Source: Thermohalobaculum sediminis
GTDB lineage: Bacteria > Pseudomonadota > Alphaproteobacteria > Rhodobacterales > Rhodobacteraceae
NCBI RefSeq assembly: GCF_023487995.1
Contig: NZ_JAMFKN010000013.1
Span: 1 to 64,000, forward strand
Direction of reading: 5' to 3'
Length of the DNA: 64,000 nt
Positions 18,529-27,737 of the stretch are shown here, in pieces. Every line of letters begins with the position of its first letter. The stretch's first letter is position 1. A program made the position numbers and the translations under genes. Under the pieces are notes generated by a model that saw only the letters and a list, made by a program, of their open reading frames with translations, made no database searches and was not told the DNA's origin.

Positions 18529-19674
18529 ATGGGCCGGGCAGGATCTTCCGACGGGTTTTCGGTGAGAGGCGGACGGAGCGGAAGGGTGGCGACCCTGATG
18601 CCGGGCCGCGCCGCGTTCGGGGGAATGCTGCCCGCGGCCATCGCCCTGGTCGCCGCCCTCGGCGCCGGACCGGCGGCGGCGCAGGGCGCGGCCGCGCCGC
18701 GCGTCGCCACCGACATCGCTCCCGTCCACTCGCTGGTCGCGCGGGTGATGCAGGGGATCGGCGCGCCCGACCTCGTGGTCCCGCCGGGGGCCTCGCCGCA
18801 TGGCTACGCGATGCGGCCGTCCGAGGCCGGTGCGCTCGACGACGCGGTGGTGGTCTTCTGGGTCGGGCCGGGGCTTGCGCCCTGGTTCGGCGAGGCGGCC
18901 GCGGCTCTGGCGTCCGATGCGACCGTGCTCGCGCTCGCGGACGTGCCCGGCGCCGTGCGGCTTCCGGTCCGAACCGGCGGCCGGTTCGAGGGGCACGAGC
19001 ATGCTCATGGGGACGAGAGCCACGACTCGGCGGGTAGTGCCGAGCGCCACGCCGACGCTGCGGACCATGCGCATGACGAGGAGACCGATGGCGACGACCA
19101 CGCGCATGACCACGCCGATGGCCGTGACGAGCCGGGGCATGCCGAAGCCGGAGCTGTCGACGAGCATATGTGGCTCGACCCGGCGAACGCCCGCCTCTGG
19201 CTCGGCGCCATTGCCGAGACGCTGGCCGGCGCCGATCCCGCGAACGCAGCCGCCTACCGCGCCAATGCCGCGGCGGGGCAGGCCGAGCTCGACGCGCTGA
19301 TGTCGGAAATCGGCGCGCGCCTCGCGCCGCTGCGCGACCGGCGCTTCATCGTCTTCCACGACGCCTACCAGTATTTCGAGGCGCGCTTCGGGATCCCGGC
19401 TGCGGGCGCGATCGCGCTGAGCGATGCGGCCCGGCCCAGCGCCGCGCGCGTGGCCGAGATCCGCGAGGTCGTGGCCCAACTCGGCGCCGTCTGCGTGTTC
19501 TCGGAGCCGCAGTTCGAGCCGCGCGTCGTCGCAACGGTGATCGAGGGCACCGGCGCCCGGCGCGGCACGCTCGATCCGCTGGGCGCCGAGCTCGAGATCG
19601 GGCCGGGCCTATATCCCGCGCTCATCGGAAACCTCGTGGCGGCGCTCGAGGACTGCCTCGCGGCCGGCGACTGA
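18529..19674 (+). CDS. znuA: Zinc ABC transporter substrate-binding protein ZnuA
   Basis: A 381-residue periplasmic zinc-binding protein. The signal peptide ends with G-A-G-P-A-A-A-Q near residue 52, preceded by an unusually long leader; an inner ATG at 18598 would give a shorter one. The mature protein has the cluster A-9 layout with D-I-A-P-V-H-S-L-V and P-P-G-A-S-P-H. A His/Asp-rich loop (about 160-205, H-E-H-A-H, H-A-H-D) is typical of ZnuA zinc chaperone loops. ATG 18529 was kept because of the GAAGGAGG ribosome site. It is transcribed divergently from zur. Confidence 0.92.
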   Translation: MGRAGSSDGFSVRGGRSGRVATLMPGRAAFGGMLPAAIALVAALGAGPAAAQGAAAPRVATDIAPVHSLVARVMQGIGAPDLVVPPGASPHGYAMRPSEAGALDDAVVVFWVGPGLAPWFGEAAAALASDATVLALADVPGAVRLPVRTGGRFEGHEHAHGDESHDSAGSAERHADAADHAHDEETDGDDHAHDHADGRDEPGHAEAGAVDEHMWLDPANARLWLGAIAETLAGADPANAAAYRANAAAGQAELDALMSEIGARLAPLRDRRFIVFHDAYQYFEARFGIPAAGAIALSDAARPSAARVAEIREVVAQLGAVCVFSEPQFEPRVVATVIEGTGARRGTLDPLGAELEIGPGLYPALIGNLVAALEDCLAAGD

Positions 19675-19698
19675 TCGCGACGCGGCCCCTCGAGTGGA

Positions 19699-19724
19699 AA
19701 CGGCGCGCCCTGCGGCGCGCCGTT
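19699..19724. terminator. Bidirectional terminator hairpin after znuA
   Basis: A perfect 11-bp stem AACGGCGCGCC / GGCGCGCCGTT with a 4-base loop lies between the convergent znuA and AAA ATPase genes. It is followed by CTGCTT on the plus strand and preceded by GGAAA, giving a weak U-run on either side. Confidence 0.65.
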
Positions 19725-19748
19725 CTGCTTCAGGCCCGGGGCCATGGC

Positions 19749-21077
19749 TCAGGTCGCGGTCTGGGTGACCATGTGCGCCCAGGCGCGGCGCAGAAATTCG
19801 GGCTTCAACTGCGGCGCGACGCCTTCATAGGCGCAGATCGCCAGGCTCTGCTCGACCAGGAAGCGCGGGTGGAAGGCGTGGAAGGTCGCGTTCGGCGTCT
19901 TGGCGTAGAGCTCGAACAGGACGAAGGCCAGCGTCTCCTCGTTGAGGTCCATCCCGTTGCGCTGCGCGGTGCGGGCGAAGATGCGCACGAACTGGTTGCG
20001 GTCCGGCGGCATGATCGGGATCTTGAACCGGATGCGCCGCAGGCCGGCCGTGTCGAGCAGGCTTTCGGGGTCGATGTTCGTCGAGAAGATGACCAGCGTG
20101 TCGAAGGGCACCTCGAACTTGCGCCCGGTCTTGAGCGAAAGGTAGTCGACCCGGTTCTCCAGCGGCACGATCAGGCGGTTGACCAGCTCCTGCGGCTTGT
20201 GGCGCTGGCGGCCGAAGTCGTCCACCACGAAGACGCCGCCGCAGGCCTTGAGCTGGTAGGGCGCCTCGTAGATCCGCGCCTCGGGGCTGTAGGCGAGGTC
20301 GAGTTTCTCGAGTGACAACTCGCCGCCGGTAATGACCGCCGGGCGGCGGCACAGGACATAACGCTGGTCGTGCCCCGAATGGCTGCGCCGCAGGACGCCG
20401 TCGCCATGCTCGTCGGTGTCGATCGCGATGTGCACGGTCGGGTCGTAGAGCGTGATGATCTGGTTGTCGACTTCCAGGGCGTGCGGAATGAAGACGCCAT
20501 GGTGATAGGCATGGCAGAAATGCTCGGCGATGGTCGACTTGCCGTTGCCGGGCGGGCCGAACAGCATGATCGACTGGCCCGAATTGGCTGCCGGGCCAAG
20601 CTGCTGCATCACGCTCTCGGACAAGGTCAGGTCGTCGAAGGCGCGCTCCAGCATCTCGCGGGTCAGGGTCTCGCCCTTGATGGACTGGTTCTTTGCCTGC
20701 TCGACGAACTGCTCCAGCGGCACAGGCGCCGGGCCGATCCACTGGTTCTTCTCGAACGCCTCGCGCGCGCGCTCGCGGCCGCGGTCGGTGATTGCATAGC
20801 GCATCTCGGCGTTCAGGTTCGCGCCGAGCTGGCCGACCGCGTAGAAGAGCTTCATCTCGACCGCCATCTCGAGCAGCTCGTCGACGATCCAGCGCGGCAG
20901 CTTAAGCGCATGCGCCATCTCGGAAGGGCGGTCGAGGCCCATGCTTTCGACCGTCTTGGTCAGGAGGTCGATCAGGAAAACGTCATCCAGACCCGTCGCG
21001 GCGATCGAAGAAGGCGGCTTTGGCCCGGTGGAAACCACATCGCCGGACATGTTCCTGCTGTGTGTTGAAACGTTCAT
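19749..21077 (-). CDS. AAA ATPase of unknown role with N-terminal helical/winged region
   Basis: A 442-residue cytoplasmic ATPase. The central AAA domain has Walker A G-P-P-G-N-G-K-S and Walker B G-V-F-V-V-D-D-F-G. Arginines near I-R-F-K-I-P may act as sensor or finger residues. The first ~150 residues look like a winged-helix or effector-binding domain (L-P-R-W-I-V-D-E-L-L-E-M-A). Homologues of this size occur as single genes in many Rhodobacterales and are usually annotated only as ATPase. No operon partner is visible: znuA converges from the left and a chemoreceptor diverges to the right. ATG 21077 was taken as start; ATG 21050 is an alternative. Function is not assigned. Confidence 0.82.
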   Translation of the reverse strand: MNVSTHSRNMSGDVVSTGPKPPSSIAATGLDDVFLIDLLTKTVESMGLDRPSEMAHALKLPRWIVDELLEMAVEMKLFYAVGQLGANLNAEMRYAITDRGRERAREAFEKNQWIGPAPVPLEQFVEQAKNQSIKGETLTREMLERAFDDLTLSESVMQQLGPAANSGQSIMLFGPPGNGKSTIAEHFCHAYHHGVFIPHALEVDNQIITLYDPTVHIAIDTDEHGDGVLRRSHSGHDQRYVLCRRPAVITGGELSLEKLDLAYSPEARIYEAPYQLKACGGVFVVDDFGRQRHKPQELVNRLIVPLENRVDYLSLKTGRKFEVPFDTLVIFSTNIDPESLLDTAGLRRIRFKIPIMPPDRNQFVRIFARTAQRNGMDLNEETLAFVLFELYAKTPNATFHAFHPRFLVEQSLAICAYEGVAPQLKPEFLRRAWAHMVTQTAT

Positions 21078-21375
21078 CTTGAGAATACCCCACGCTCTCC
21101 CATCGTGGATGGTGCACGAAATCGGCACGCCGGGCAAGAATTAGCGCGCCGCGCCGCCGTGTCGCGCAGGATTTCGGCGGCGCAGGGCGCTGGATTCGGC
21201 TCCCGGGCGACCTCCCGCCGGGGGCAACACAATCTTCAGGTTCTTCGCGTTCCCTGTTCGCACCGGTCGGCCGCGCCCGGGCCCGGCGCAACTGCCGGTG
21301 CCCGGCCCGGCCCCGGCGAGATGGTCATTCGAGGGCGGGGCGGCGACCCGCGCGGCAAGCGAGCGGAGGTGTCGG

Positions 21376-23976
21376 ATGCGTCGAATCCGGTTCGGGCGGG
21401 CGCACGGTGCTACGTCCCGGCGGCAGCGAAGCGTCGGGCGCAGCCTCGCGCTCATCGTCCTGGGACTTGCGGGGTTGGCGAGGGTCAGCGTGGCCGTGGC
21501 TCTCCTCGCCTTCGACCTCGTGCGCGCCGAGTTTCGCGGCCTGCGCGAGAACACCATCCCGCAGGTCTCGGCCGCCGCGACCCTGATGAGCGAAGTGCAG
21601 TCCGCCGTCGAGGCAATCTACGCCATCGACGCGGCGTCGGCCCCCGCGGCGCTCGAGGGCGCGAAGGCAGAGTTCGATCTGCGAATGACGCGGCTGAAGG
21701 AGACGATCTCCGGCCTCCCGCCGGCCGGTGCGGCGTCGATGCGCGCGTTCCTGCCCCAGATGGCCGAGCGCGGCTCCGGTCTCGCTGCCGCGCGCGCCCG
21801 CGCGATGGACCGCGCCGACGAGGAGGCGAGGCGGCTCGTGGCACTGGCAGAAGCCCTGTCCGGCGCGCGCGCCCATATCGGTCCGCTCGTCGACGACGCC
21901 TATGCGGCGCTGCTGGCGGGCGGCGATGCGGCGAAGGCGGCGACCGGCGACGTGATCGGGGCGCTGATGGGCGAGGATCTTGCTGTCCTCGACGCCCTGC
22001 GGACGATGCGGGCCGAGGCAAACCTCTTCGCCGGCGCCGAGGTGGCCCGGGCCCTCGCCTACGACCCGCCGCTGGAGGCCGCGCTGCTCGAAGTGTCCTC
22101 GGGTGCGCTCGCGGCGTTCGACGGGGCGGGTGCGGCCTATGCGCGGCTCGACCCGGGCGACGCGGCGGGACTCCTGCAACTGGCCGCGGAACTGCGCCAG
22201 GTTGCGTCGGGCGAGGGCGAAGCGGCTGCCCTTGCCGATCATACGCGGACCGAGATGATGATCGACCTTCGGCGGCAGCTCGACGAACTTCTGGCCGGCC
22301 GGCTCGAACTTGTCCGGACGCGCGCGCTGGACGCCGCCCGATCGGCTGGGGAGCGCAATGCAGCGGCAATCGACGGACTGATCGCCGGGCCGGTGGCGCA
22401 GATGCGGGACGGGCTGGTGCTCGATGCCGCCACGAATGCGTACGTGGCGTCGCTCTTCATGGTCGTATCTGCGGACGATGCGCGGCAGCTCGATGCGGTG
22501 GGCCGAGAGGTCGCCTCAAGTGCCGAGCGGCTACGCGCGGTGATCGAGGCCGGTGGCGGGCTTCCGGAAGGGCTTGGCGCCCGGCTGCTGGCTGAGGCCG
22601 ACGCCAGCGGCGGCCTCGTCGGGGTGCGCCGCGCCCGGCTCACAGCCGCGACGCGCGCGCGCACACTCTCGGGCGATGCCGTGGCCGTCGGCGCGGCCCT
22701 CACCGCCGAGGGCAAGAAGCTGATCGGCCGGGCGCTGGAGGAGATGAATTCGGCGGGCGATGTCGTCGATCGGGCGATTCGGCAGGCTTTCCTTGCCATG
22801 CTGGGCCTCGCGGGGGTCGTGCTCGTCGTGGCGCTCGGCTCGGCGATCCTCACGCGGCGCAGGATCGTCGCCCCCCTCGACACGCTGAGCCGGGTGACCG
22901 AAGCGCTCGCGCGCGGTGACCTCTCGCCGATCTCCGGCTTCGGGGCGCGGCGCGACGAGATCGGACGGATCGGGACGGCCCTCGGCGTTTTCCGTGGGAA
23001 CGTGCTCGAGATGCGCGCGCTCGAGGAGCGCCTCGGGGGCATCCTCGAGGGGGCGCAGCGGAGCGCCGGCGCCGTGGCGGATGGCAGCGCCCGGCTCAAC
23101 GTGACGGCCGACGCGATCAGCGACGGGGCGAACCGGCAGGCCAGCTCGGCCCAGCAGGCGTCGGCGACGGTCGAGGAGATGAGCGCCTCGATCCGCCAGA
23201 CTGCCGACAATGCCGGGCAGACTGAGCGGATCGCGGCCCAGGCAGCCGGCGAGGCCGAGCGCTGCCATGGCGTCGTCAACGAGGCCATCGCCTCGATGCG
23301 GAGCATCACCGAGAAGGTCGCGGTGATCGAGGAGATCGCGCGGCAAACCGATCTCCTCGCGCTCAACGCCGCGGTCGAGGCGGCGCGCGCGGGCGACCAG
23401 GGGCGCGGCTTCGCCGTGGTCGCCGCCGAGGTCCGCAAGCTGGCCGAGCGGTCGAGGGATGCGGCGGTCGAGATCCGCACGCTCTCGCGCGAGACGAGCC
23501 GCATCTCGGCCGAGGCGAGCCGGGTGCTCGAGGGGTTGCCACCCAGCATCCGGCGCACGGCCACCCTGATCAGCGAGATCTCGCACGCCATGGGCGAGCA
23601 GAGCGTCGGCGCCGAGCAGATTTCCGATGCCGTGCGCGAGCTTGACCGCGTGATCCAGAAGAATGCCGTCCTCGCCGCCGAGGCCGCCGAGACCGCGGCC
23701 GGGCTGGCCACCGAAGCCGATACGCTCAAGCGCACGATGAGCGCCGCCGAACGGCAGGGGGCCGTGGAGGGCGATCGAGGCACCGACGGCTCTGCCCGCG
23801 GCGTGTCGGGCCTGCCCGATGCCATGCAAACGGGCCGTGCCGAAGGGCCGGGTGATCCCGAGCCGGCGGGCGTGGCGACGACCGGCGCGGCGGCGACTGG
23901 CGCCCCGGCACATCCCGCCCGCGATCCGAGGTCGCAGGCCGGTCACCCGCGTCATGGCGAGGACGCCGCCGCCTGA
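21376..23976 (+). CDS. Methyl-accepting chemotaxis protein
   Basis: An 866-residue chemoreceptor. A first membrane helix lies near residues 22-45, followed by a very long helical extracytoplasmic region (about 50-465) and a second helix near 470-492. HAMP covers about 493-545. The signalling hairpin tip includes [14 protein letters not shown] and then [12 protein letters not shown] near residue 655-685. The sensory region is all-alpha and about twice the usual four-helix-bundle length. No Cache or PAS domain is visible, and there is no CheR-type pentapeptide at the C-terminus. The tail is Gly/Ala/Pro-rich. ATG 21376 follows GCGGAGG. Confidence 0.9.
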   Translation: MRRIRFGRAHGATSRRQRSVGRSLALIVLGLAGLARVSVAVALLAFDLVRAEFRGLRENTIPQVSAAATLMSEVQSAVEAIYAIDAASAPAALEGAKAEFDLRMTRLKETISGLPPAGAASMRAFLPQMAERGSGLAAARARAMDRADEEARRLVALAEALSGARAHIGPLVDDAYAALLAGGDAAKAATGDVIGALMGEDLAVLDALRTMRAEANLFAGAEVARALAYDPPLEAALLEVSSGALAAFDGAGAAYARLDPGDAAGLLQLAAELRQVASGEGEAAALADHTRTEMMIDLRRQLDELLAGRLELVRTRALDAARSAGERNAAAIDGLIAGPVAQMRDGLVLDAATNAYVASLFMVVSADDARQLDAVGREVASSAERLRAVIEAGGGLPEGLGARLLAEADASGGLVGVRRARLTAATRARTLSGDAVAVGAALTAEGKKLIGRALEEMNSAGDVVDRAIRQAFLAMLGLAGVVLVVALGSAILTRRRIVAPLDTLSRVTEALARGDLSPISGFGARRDEIGRIGTALGVFRGNVLEMRALEERLGGILEGAQRSAGAVADGSARLNVTADAISDGANRQASSAQQASATVEEMSASIRQTADNAGQTERIAAQAAGEAERCHGVVNEAIASMRSITEKVAVIEEIARQTDLLALNAAVEAARAGDQGRGFAVVAAEVRKLAERSRDAAVEIRTLSRETSRISAEASRVLEGLPPSIRRTATLISEISHAMGEQSVGAEQISDAVRELDRVIQKNAVLAAEAAETAAGLATEADTLKRTMSAAERQGAVEGDRGTDGSARGVSGLPDAMQTGRAEGPGDPEPAGVATTGAAATGAPAHPARDPRSQAGHPRHGEDAAA

Positions 23977-24116
23977 GGGCCGGGCGCGGCGAGAGGTACG
24001 TTGCGGGGTGCGCGGGTGCCACCACCCGGCTTGAGGCGGCCGGCCGCGATATCTGCAGCGATGGCATCGGCGAGCGCGGTATAGTCGCCTGTCGGTAGTA
24101 TTGCACCGAAGTCAAT
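23952..24116 (-). pseudogene. Remnant of a MocR-type GntR/aminotransferase regulator
   Basis: The minus-strand reading L-P-T-G-D-Y-T-A-L-A-D-A-I-A-A-D-I-A-A-G (24114 leftward) followed by R-L-K-P-G is the N-terminus of a MocR-type GntR regulator. Conservation stops after about 35 residues and the wing helix and PLP domain are gone. The residue where Met is expected is ATT, so there is no start codon. Only the extreme 5' end survives, divergent from DUF1127 and GST genes, at the left junction of the lower-GC island. Confidence 0.6.
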
Positions 24117-24178
24117 GTTTCGATTGCGCGGAGGTATGTACTGGATCAATAGATCCAGCAGAACACTGCTACGGTTGA

Positions 24179-24361
24179 ATGGATCGACACGTGCAAGAGC
24201 TCCTCCATCGCTATGTCGATTGGGATAGTCGCGCTCGCGCACTGCGAATGGAGTGGCAGGCAATGGGCCTGCCTTTCTTGTGGCTGCATCGGCTGCGCAT
24301 TTGCCATGAGCTGTCGCAAATGGATGCTGTGCAACTGCGCGATGTCGGCCTCAATACTTAG
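24179..24361 (+). CDS. DUF1127-like small protein
   Basis: A 60-residue protein whose C-terminal half (R-I-C-H-E-L-S-Q-M-D-A-V-Q-L-R-D-V-G-L-N) has the DUF1127/YjiS pattern of an Arg/Trp-rich helix followed by L-x2-M-D-x3-L-R-D-I/V-G-L. Members are small basic proteins, some of which bind RNA. The ribosome site is weak. The gene lies between a dead MocR regulator and a GST gene; DUF1127 genes often sit next to such regulators. Confidence 0.5.
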   Translation: MDRHVQELLHRYVDWDSRARALRMEWQAMGLPFLWLHRLRICHELSQMDAVQLRDVGLNT

Positions 24362-24411
24362 ATGATCGCGCGCGAGAGTGTGAAGCCGTTCTGGCAGAAG
24401 TAGGTCATCTC

Positions 24412-25035
24412 ATGTTGCAGGTTCTCGGCAAACGCCAGTCGATCAACGTGCGCAAGGTGCTGTGGACCTGCGACGAGATCGGCGTGCCTTATGAGCACGA
24501 GGAATGGGGTGCCGGTACGCGACCGACGTCCGCGCCAGAGTTTCTGTCGCTCAATCCGAAAGCGCTGGTGCCGGTGCTTATCGACGGCCCCTCGATCATC
24601 ACCGAATCGAACACCATCGCTCGCTATCTCGCCGGAAAACATGATCGCACTGACTTGCTCCCCGTCGAGCCGCTCGCGCGGGCGCAGGTCGAGGAAATGA
24701 TGGACTGGCAAGCAACCGAGCTCAATGGGTCATGGCGCGTGGCGTTTCAGGCGATCGTCCGCAAGAACCAGATCGCTGGTACGGCGGAACAAGTCGCCGC
24801 CTCACTCGTCGAGTGGGCACGCATGATGCGTCTGCTGGAGCGGCGCCTCGCCGACGGCCGCCTTCATGTCTGCGGCAAGCCTTTCACTCTTGCGGACATC
24901 GTCATCGGCCTTTCTGTCAATCGTTGGTTCCAGACGCCGATCGAGAGGCCGGAACTTCCATCCGTGCGCGCCTACTTCGATCGGCTGTCGCAGAGGCCGG
25001 CCGCACATACGCACCTGGGGGATGGGACCGACTAA
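24412..25035 (+). CDS. Glutathione S-transferase family protein
   Basis: A 207-residue cytosolic GST. The N-terminal thioredoxin-fold domain covers about 1-80, with S-I-N-V-R-K-V-L-W at the catalytic site, the cis-Pro segment N-P-K-A-L-V-P-V-L and the glutathione-binding E-S-N-T-I-A-R-Y-L. The all-helical C-terminal domain carries F-T-L-A-D-I-V-I-G, the N-capping-box region. It appears intact, unlike most neighbours in this island. Substrate is unknown. Confidence 0.85.
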   Translation: MLQVLGKRQSINVRKVLWTCDEIGVPYEHEEWGAGTRPTSAPEFLSLNPKALVPVLIDGPSIITESNTIARYLAGKHDRTDLLPVEPLARAQVEEMMDWQATELNGSWRVAFQAIVRKNQIAGTAEQVAASLVEWARMMRLLERRLADGRLHVCGKPFTLADIVIGLSVNRWFQTPIERPELPSVRAYFDRLSQRPAAHTHLGDGTD

Positions 25036-25040
25036 GGGGA

Positions 25041-25490
25041 GGGGTCGTTCACGCGGTCTCGGATTTTCCAGCTGGACTCGTTTACGACACGGTTGTTCGC
25101 AGGCGACCCGGCGGCCGTCATGTTGTTCGAGATGTTCCCTCCGGACGATGCGATGCAGGCGATAGCGGCCGAGCACAATCTTGCCGAGACGGCATATCTT
25201 GTTCCCAAGGATGCCGACGATCGGCTGCGTTGGTTCACTCCAAAAGTCGAAGTGCCGCGGTGCGGACACGCAACTCTCGCAAGTGCGGCCGTTGTCGTGG
25301 GACGTCTCGAGCCGCAGCGGCGCGACGTCGTATTTCACTCACTGAGTGGTCCTCTGCGGTTCGGCGTGCCGAGACGGGAAAGGTGACGGATTTTCCGGTC
25401 TGGTCTTCGGCGCCGATTGAGCCGCCAGGCGGGCTCAGCCACGACCTTGGCGCCGAAGCGACGGACGTCTACGGCAATACGTCAATGTGA
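25041..25490 (+). pseudogene. PhzF-family isomerase, 5' part, frameshifted and truncated
   Basis: Reading F-Q-L-D-S-F-T-T-R-L-F-A-G-D-P-A-A-V-M from about 25063 is the N-terminus of a PhzF/DAP-epimerase-like protein, but no ATG, GTG or TTG start exists in frame after the GST stop. The frame runs to TGA 25386. Conserved sequence D-F-P-V-W-S-S-A-P-I-E-P-P-G-G-L continues in another frame from about 25380 to TGA 25490 (N-T-S-M stop), showing a frameshift near 25360. Everything after about residue 145 is missing, replaced by a transposase scrap. The GST and this gene may once have formed an operon. Confidence 0.75.
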
Positions 25491-25600
25491 AGGCGGCTCT
25501 GGCGCCGATCGCGGCTATCCAGCTCCTCACGGCCTCGGCGATGAACTCCGGCCCGTTATCTACTGTTCCTGCAAGCGCGATCCCACTGGCGCAACGTAGC
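25491..25600 (-). pseudogene. Scrap of an IS3-family transposase (OrfB)
   Basis: On the minus strand, 25556-25497 reads D-N-G-P-E-F-I-A-E-A-V-R-S-W-I-A-A-I-G-A. This is the catalytic-core segment around the second Asp of IS3-family integrases. Neither flank continues the domain. It differs from the OrfB at 25647-26500, so it comes from a separate older insertion. Confidence 0.6.
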
Positions 25601-25646
25601 GCGCGACCTGTTCCCCTTGCAGTCCGCGTTTATCGGTTCGCTCTGT

Positions 25647-26500
25647 TCAGGGTTGGTACTTTTCTGAACGTTGGTGATACTCCCGCGGGGTGAGCCGGTC
25701 GAGGCTCGAATGCGGGCGGTGATGGTTGTAGTCGTCGCGCCATGCCGCAATCAAATAGCGGGCATGGCGCATGGTCGGGAAGGGATGCTCGTTCAGGCAT
25801 TCGTCCCTCAGGCGGCCGTTGAAGCTTTCGACGAAGCCGTTCTGCATCTGCTTAGCCGGCGCGATGGAGTGCCATTCAACCTGTCGGTCCTGCTGCCACT
25901 TGAGCATGGCATTCGACGTCAGTCCGGTCCCGTTGTCGCTGACCACCATGCAGGGGTAGCCCCGCATCTCGGCGATCCGGTCCAGCTCCCGCGACACGCG
26001 GACGCCTGAGATCGAGGTATCCACAATCGCTGCCAGGCATTCCCGGCTGAAGTCGTCGATCACGCAGAGGATGCGGAAGCGTCTGCCGTCCGACAGCGCA
26101 TCCGAGACGAGGTCGAGCGACCACCGCTGGTTCGGCCCCTGGGGGATCGCCATCGGTGCTCTGGTTCCGATCGCGCGCTTGCGTCCGCCCCTATTACGGA
26201 CGGTTAACCGTTCTTCGCGGTAGAGCCGGTAGAGCTACTTCCAGTTCACCTCCCAGCCTTCCCGCTTGAGCAGAATGTGCAGTTGCCGATAGCCAAACCC
26301 CCGTCGCTCGAATGCCAGTTCCTGCAGCCTGGCCCGCAGTTCCGTGTCCGCCGGGCGTTTCGCCCTACGCCGATAGACGCGCGGATCGATCCCGGCCAAC
26401 GTACAGGCTCGCCGCTGATTGTAGCCTTTGGTTTCCATGGCCCAGTCCACGGCCTTCCTCCTCGAACCGGGCTTGAGAAGTTCTTTCCGAGCGTCTCTTT
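25647..26500 (-). pseudogene. IS3-family transposase OrfB with in-frame TAG
   Basis: The rve-type integrase half (25647-26234) has the first Asp in S-L-D-L-V-S-D, the second in V-S-D-N-G-T and the Glu in [12 protein letters not shown]. The preceding region (R-R-A-C-T-L-A-G-I-D-P-R-V-Y-R-R and G-Y-R-Q-L-H-I-L-L) is in the same frame, interrupted by TAG at 26235-26237 within N-W-K-stop-L-Y-R. OrfB would normally be made as a fusion with OrfA by frameshifting. Confidence 0.8.
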
Positions 26501-26740
26501 CAGCGTCGCCACATCCATCATCTGCTCGGCCAGCGTCTTCTTGAGCTTCGCGTTCTCGGCCTCCAGCGCCTTCAGACGCTTTGCGTCGGCGACTTCCGAA
26601 CCGCCGTACTTTCTCATCCAGTTTTAGAAGGTCGCGTCGCTGATCCCGTGCTTGCGGCACAGATCGGACAGGCTCACGCCCGCCTGGTGCTCCTTCAGAA
26701 TCCCAATGATCTGCGCTTCGCTGAAACGGCTTCCCTTCAT
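26246..26740 (-). pseudogene. IS3-family OrfA with in-frame TAA
   Basis: Starting at ATG 26740, the helix-turn-helix protein reads M-K-G-S-R-F-S-E-A-Q-I-I-G-I-L-K ... H-G-I-S-D-A-T-F and then hits TAA (26624-26626), where family members have Tyr before N-W. The frame continues as a leucine-zipper-like helix rich in K, E and L to 26246. The nonsense codon would stop transposition. Confidence 0.78.
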
Positions 26741-26920
26741 CGTCTGTCTCCTCGTCCGGAGAACAGGCTAACCTCAAATCGAGGACGCTTCAGGGGCGCA
26801 GGTCACGAGGCTTGCTTCGCAAGCCAAGCACGATGGCGCAGCGCGCGTTCGAAACTCCTTGGTCGACGGTCGTATCAACTCTAGAGTCGGACGGGAGAAT
26901 TTGACCATGGGGCACACCAC

Positions 26921-27400
26921 ATGAAACCCCTCCTGATCGCCGCCGCAGGTGTCTCTTTGACAGCGTCTGCGCTCGCTGGCGAAATGATCTCGGGCACCAA
27001 CACTTACGACACCGATCAGAGAACATGGGAGACCGGTGAGTACTCCGGGTATTACATGTACGACAGCGTCGGAGCATTTGTGCCTCACGCTGGCTCACTG
27101 CCGAGCGGGCCTGTCGAGTGCCACGGTGCGGGTTTCTGGACGCCTGAGGAAATCCTAGGCGACGGCATCTGTATCTTCGGGGAAGCGCCAAACCGCTGGA
27201 CTGTCGCGTTCGAACTGGCCCCGGGGAACCAGTTCGATGCCCAGAAGGTCGAAAAGTATCAGCGTCGCGGGACCTGGATGGTTGTGCGAGGTACCGGAAA
27301 ATATGTTGGCATGACAGGTAGCGGCAGTTTCATGTCCGGCCCGGTAGTCGACGGGCGAAAAACCACCGAATGGGAAGGCGAGGTCGAGCTTCCCAAATAA
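26921..27400 (+). CDS. Secreted beta-barrel-like protein of unknown function
   Basis: A 159-residue protein with a clear signal peptide (M-K-P-L-L-I-A-A-A-G-V-S-L-T-A-S-A-L-A-G, cut near residue 19). The mature part is rich in aromatic and Gly residues, and the end (G-K-Y-V-G-M-T-G-S-G-S-F) resembles the strand-turn of allene-oxide-cyclase-like or lipocalin-like barrels. Two cysteines (in V-E-C-H-G and D-G-I-C-I) could form a disulfide. It stands alone between an IS remnant and the cyclase gene. The fold suggestion is weak; I do not assign a function. Confidence 0.65.
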   Translation: MKPLLIAAAGVSLTASALAGEMISGTNTYDTDQRTWETGEYSGYYMYDSVGAFVPHAGSLPSGPVECHGAGFWTPEEILGDGICIFGEAPNRWTVAFELAPGNQFDAQKVEKYQRRGTWMVVRGTGKYVGMTGSGSFMSGPVVDGRKTTEWEGEVELPK

Positions 27401-27737
27401 GCCCGGCAAAGCTCTTCGATGCGCAAGATCGTCAAATCAGCAATCTGTGCGATATTGCGCAACGACCCAGGATCGCTTCGTCTGCGGAACCGCCGTTCGT
27501 GCCAGGCGCAGCGAACTGCGACTTTCCGCCCGCTCCGGCGGTGGTTTCTGCGTCGCTCCCGGCCCTGAGTTCAGCTCCAATTGGCACGTCGAGAACGAGC
27601 GTTCCGACCTCCGAGCGAGCATCCGCCATGGCGGCGCTCAATCTACGTTCGTTCCAAATGCCGAGATGAGCGGACCGCACCTTATGCGTGGAGAATGGTG
27701 TTCGCGATGGTAATTTCAGGCGAAACGGAGATCGCCC
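27401..27737. other. 337-bp gap with no supported gene
   Basis: Both strands are open for short stretches, but none has a ribosome site or recognisable family. The part near 27590-27690 looks like degenerate coding sequence. I see no hairpin or regulatory palindrome. The last bases supply GGAG before the TTG start of the cyclase gene. Confidence 0.4.

Larger units (their letters stand above)
25640..26775 (-). mobile_element. Degenerate IS3-family element (IS407-like group)
   Basis: An approximately 1.1-kb element with the usual overlapping orfA and orfB on the minus strand. The OrfB block [15 protein letters not shown] resembles the IS407 group. Both frames carry a nonsense codon, so the copy should be inactive. 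I could not identify matching terminal inverted repeats, so the ends are approximate. Confidence 0.7.
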
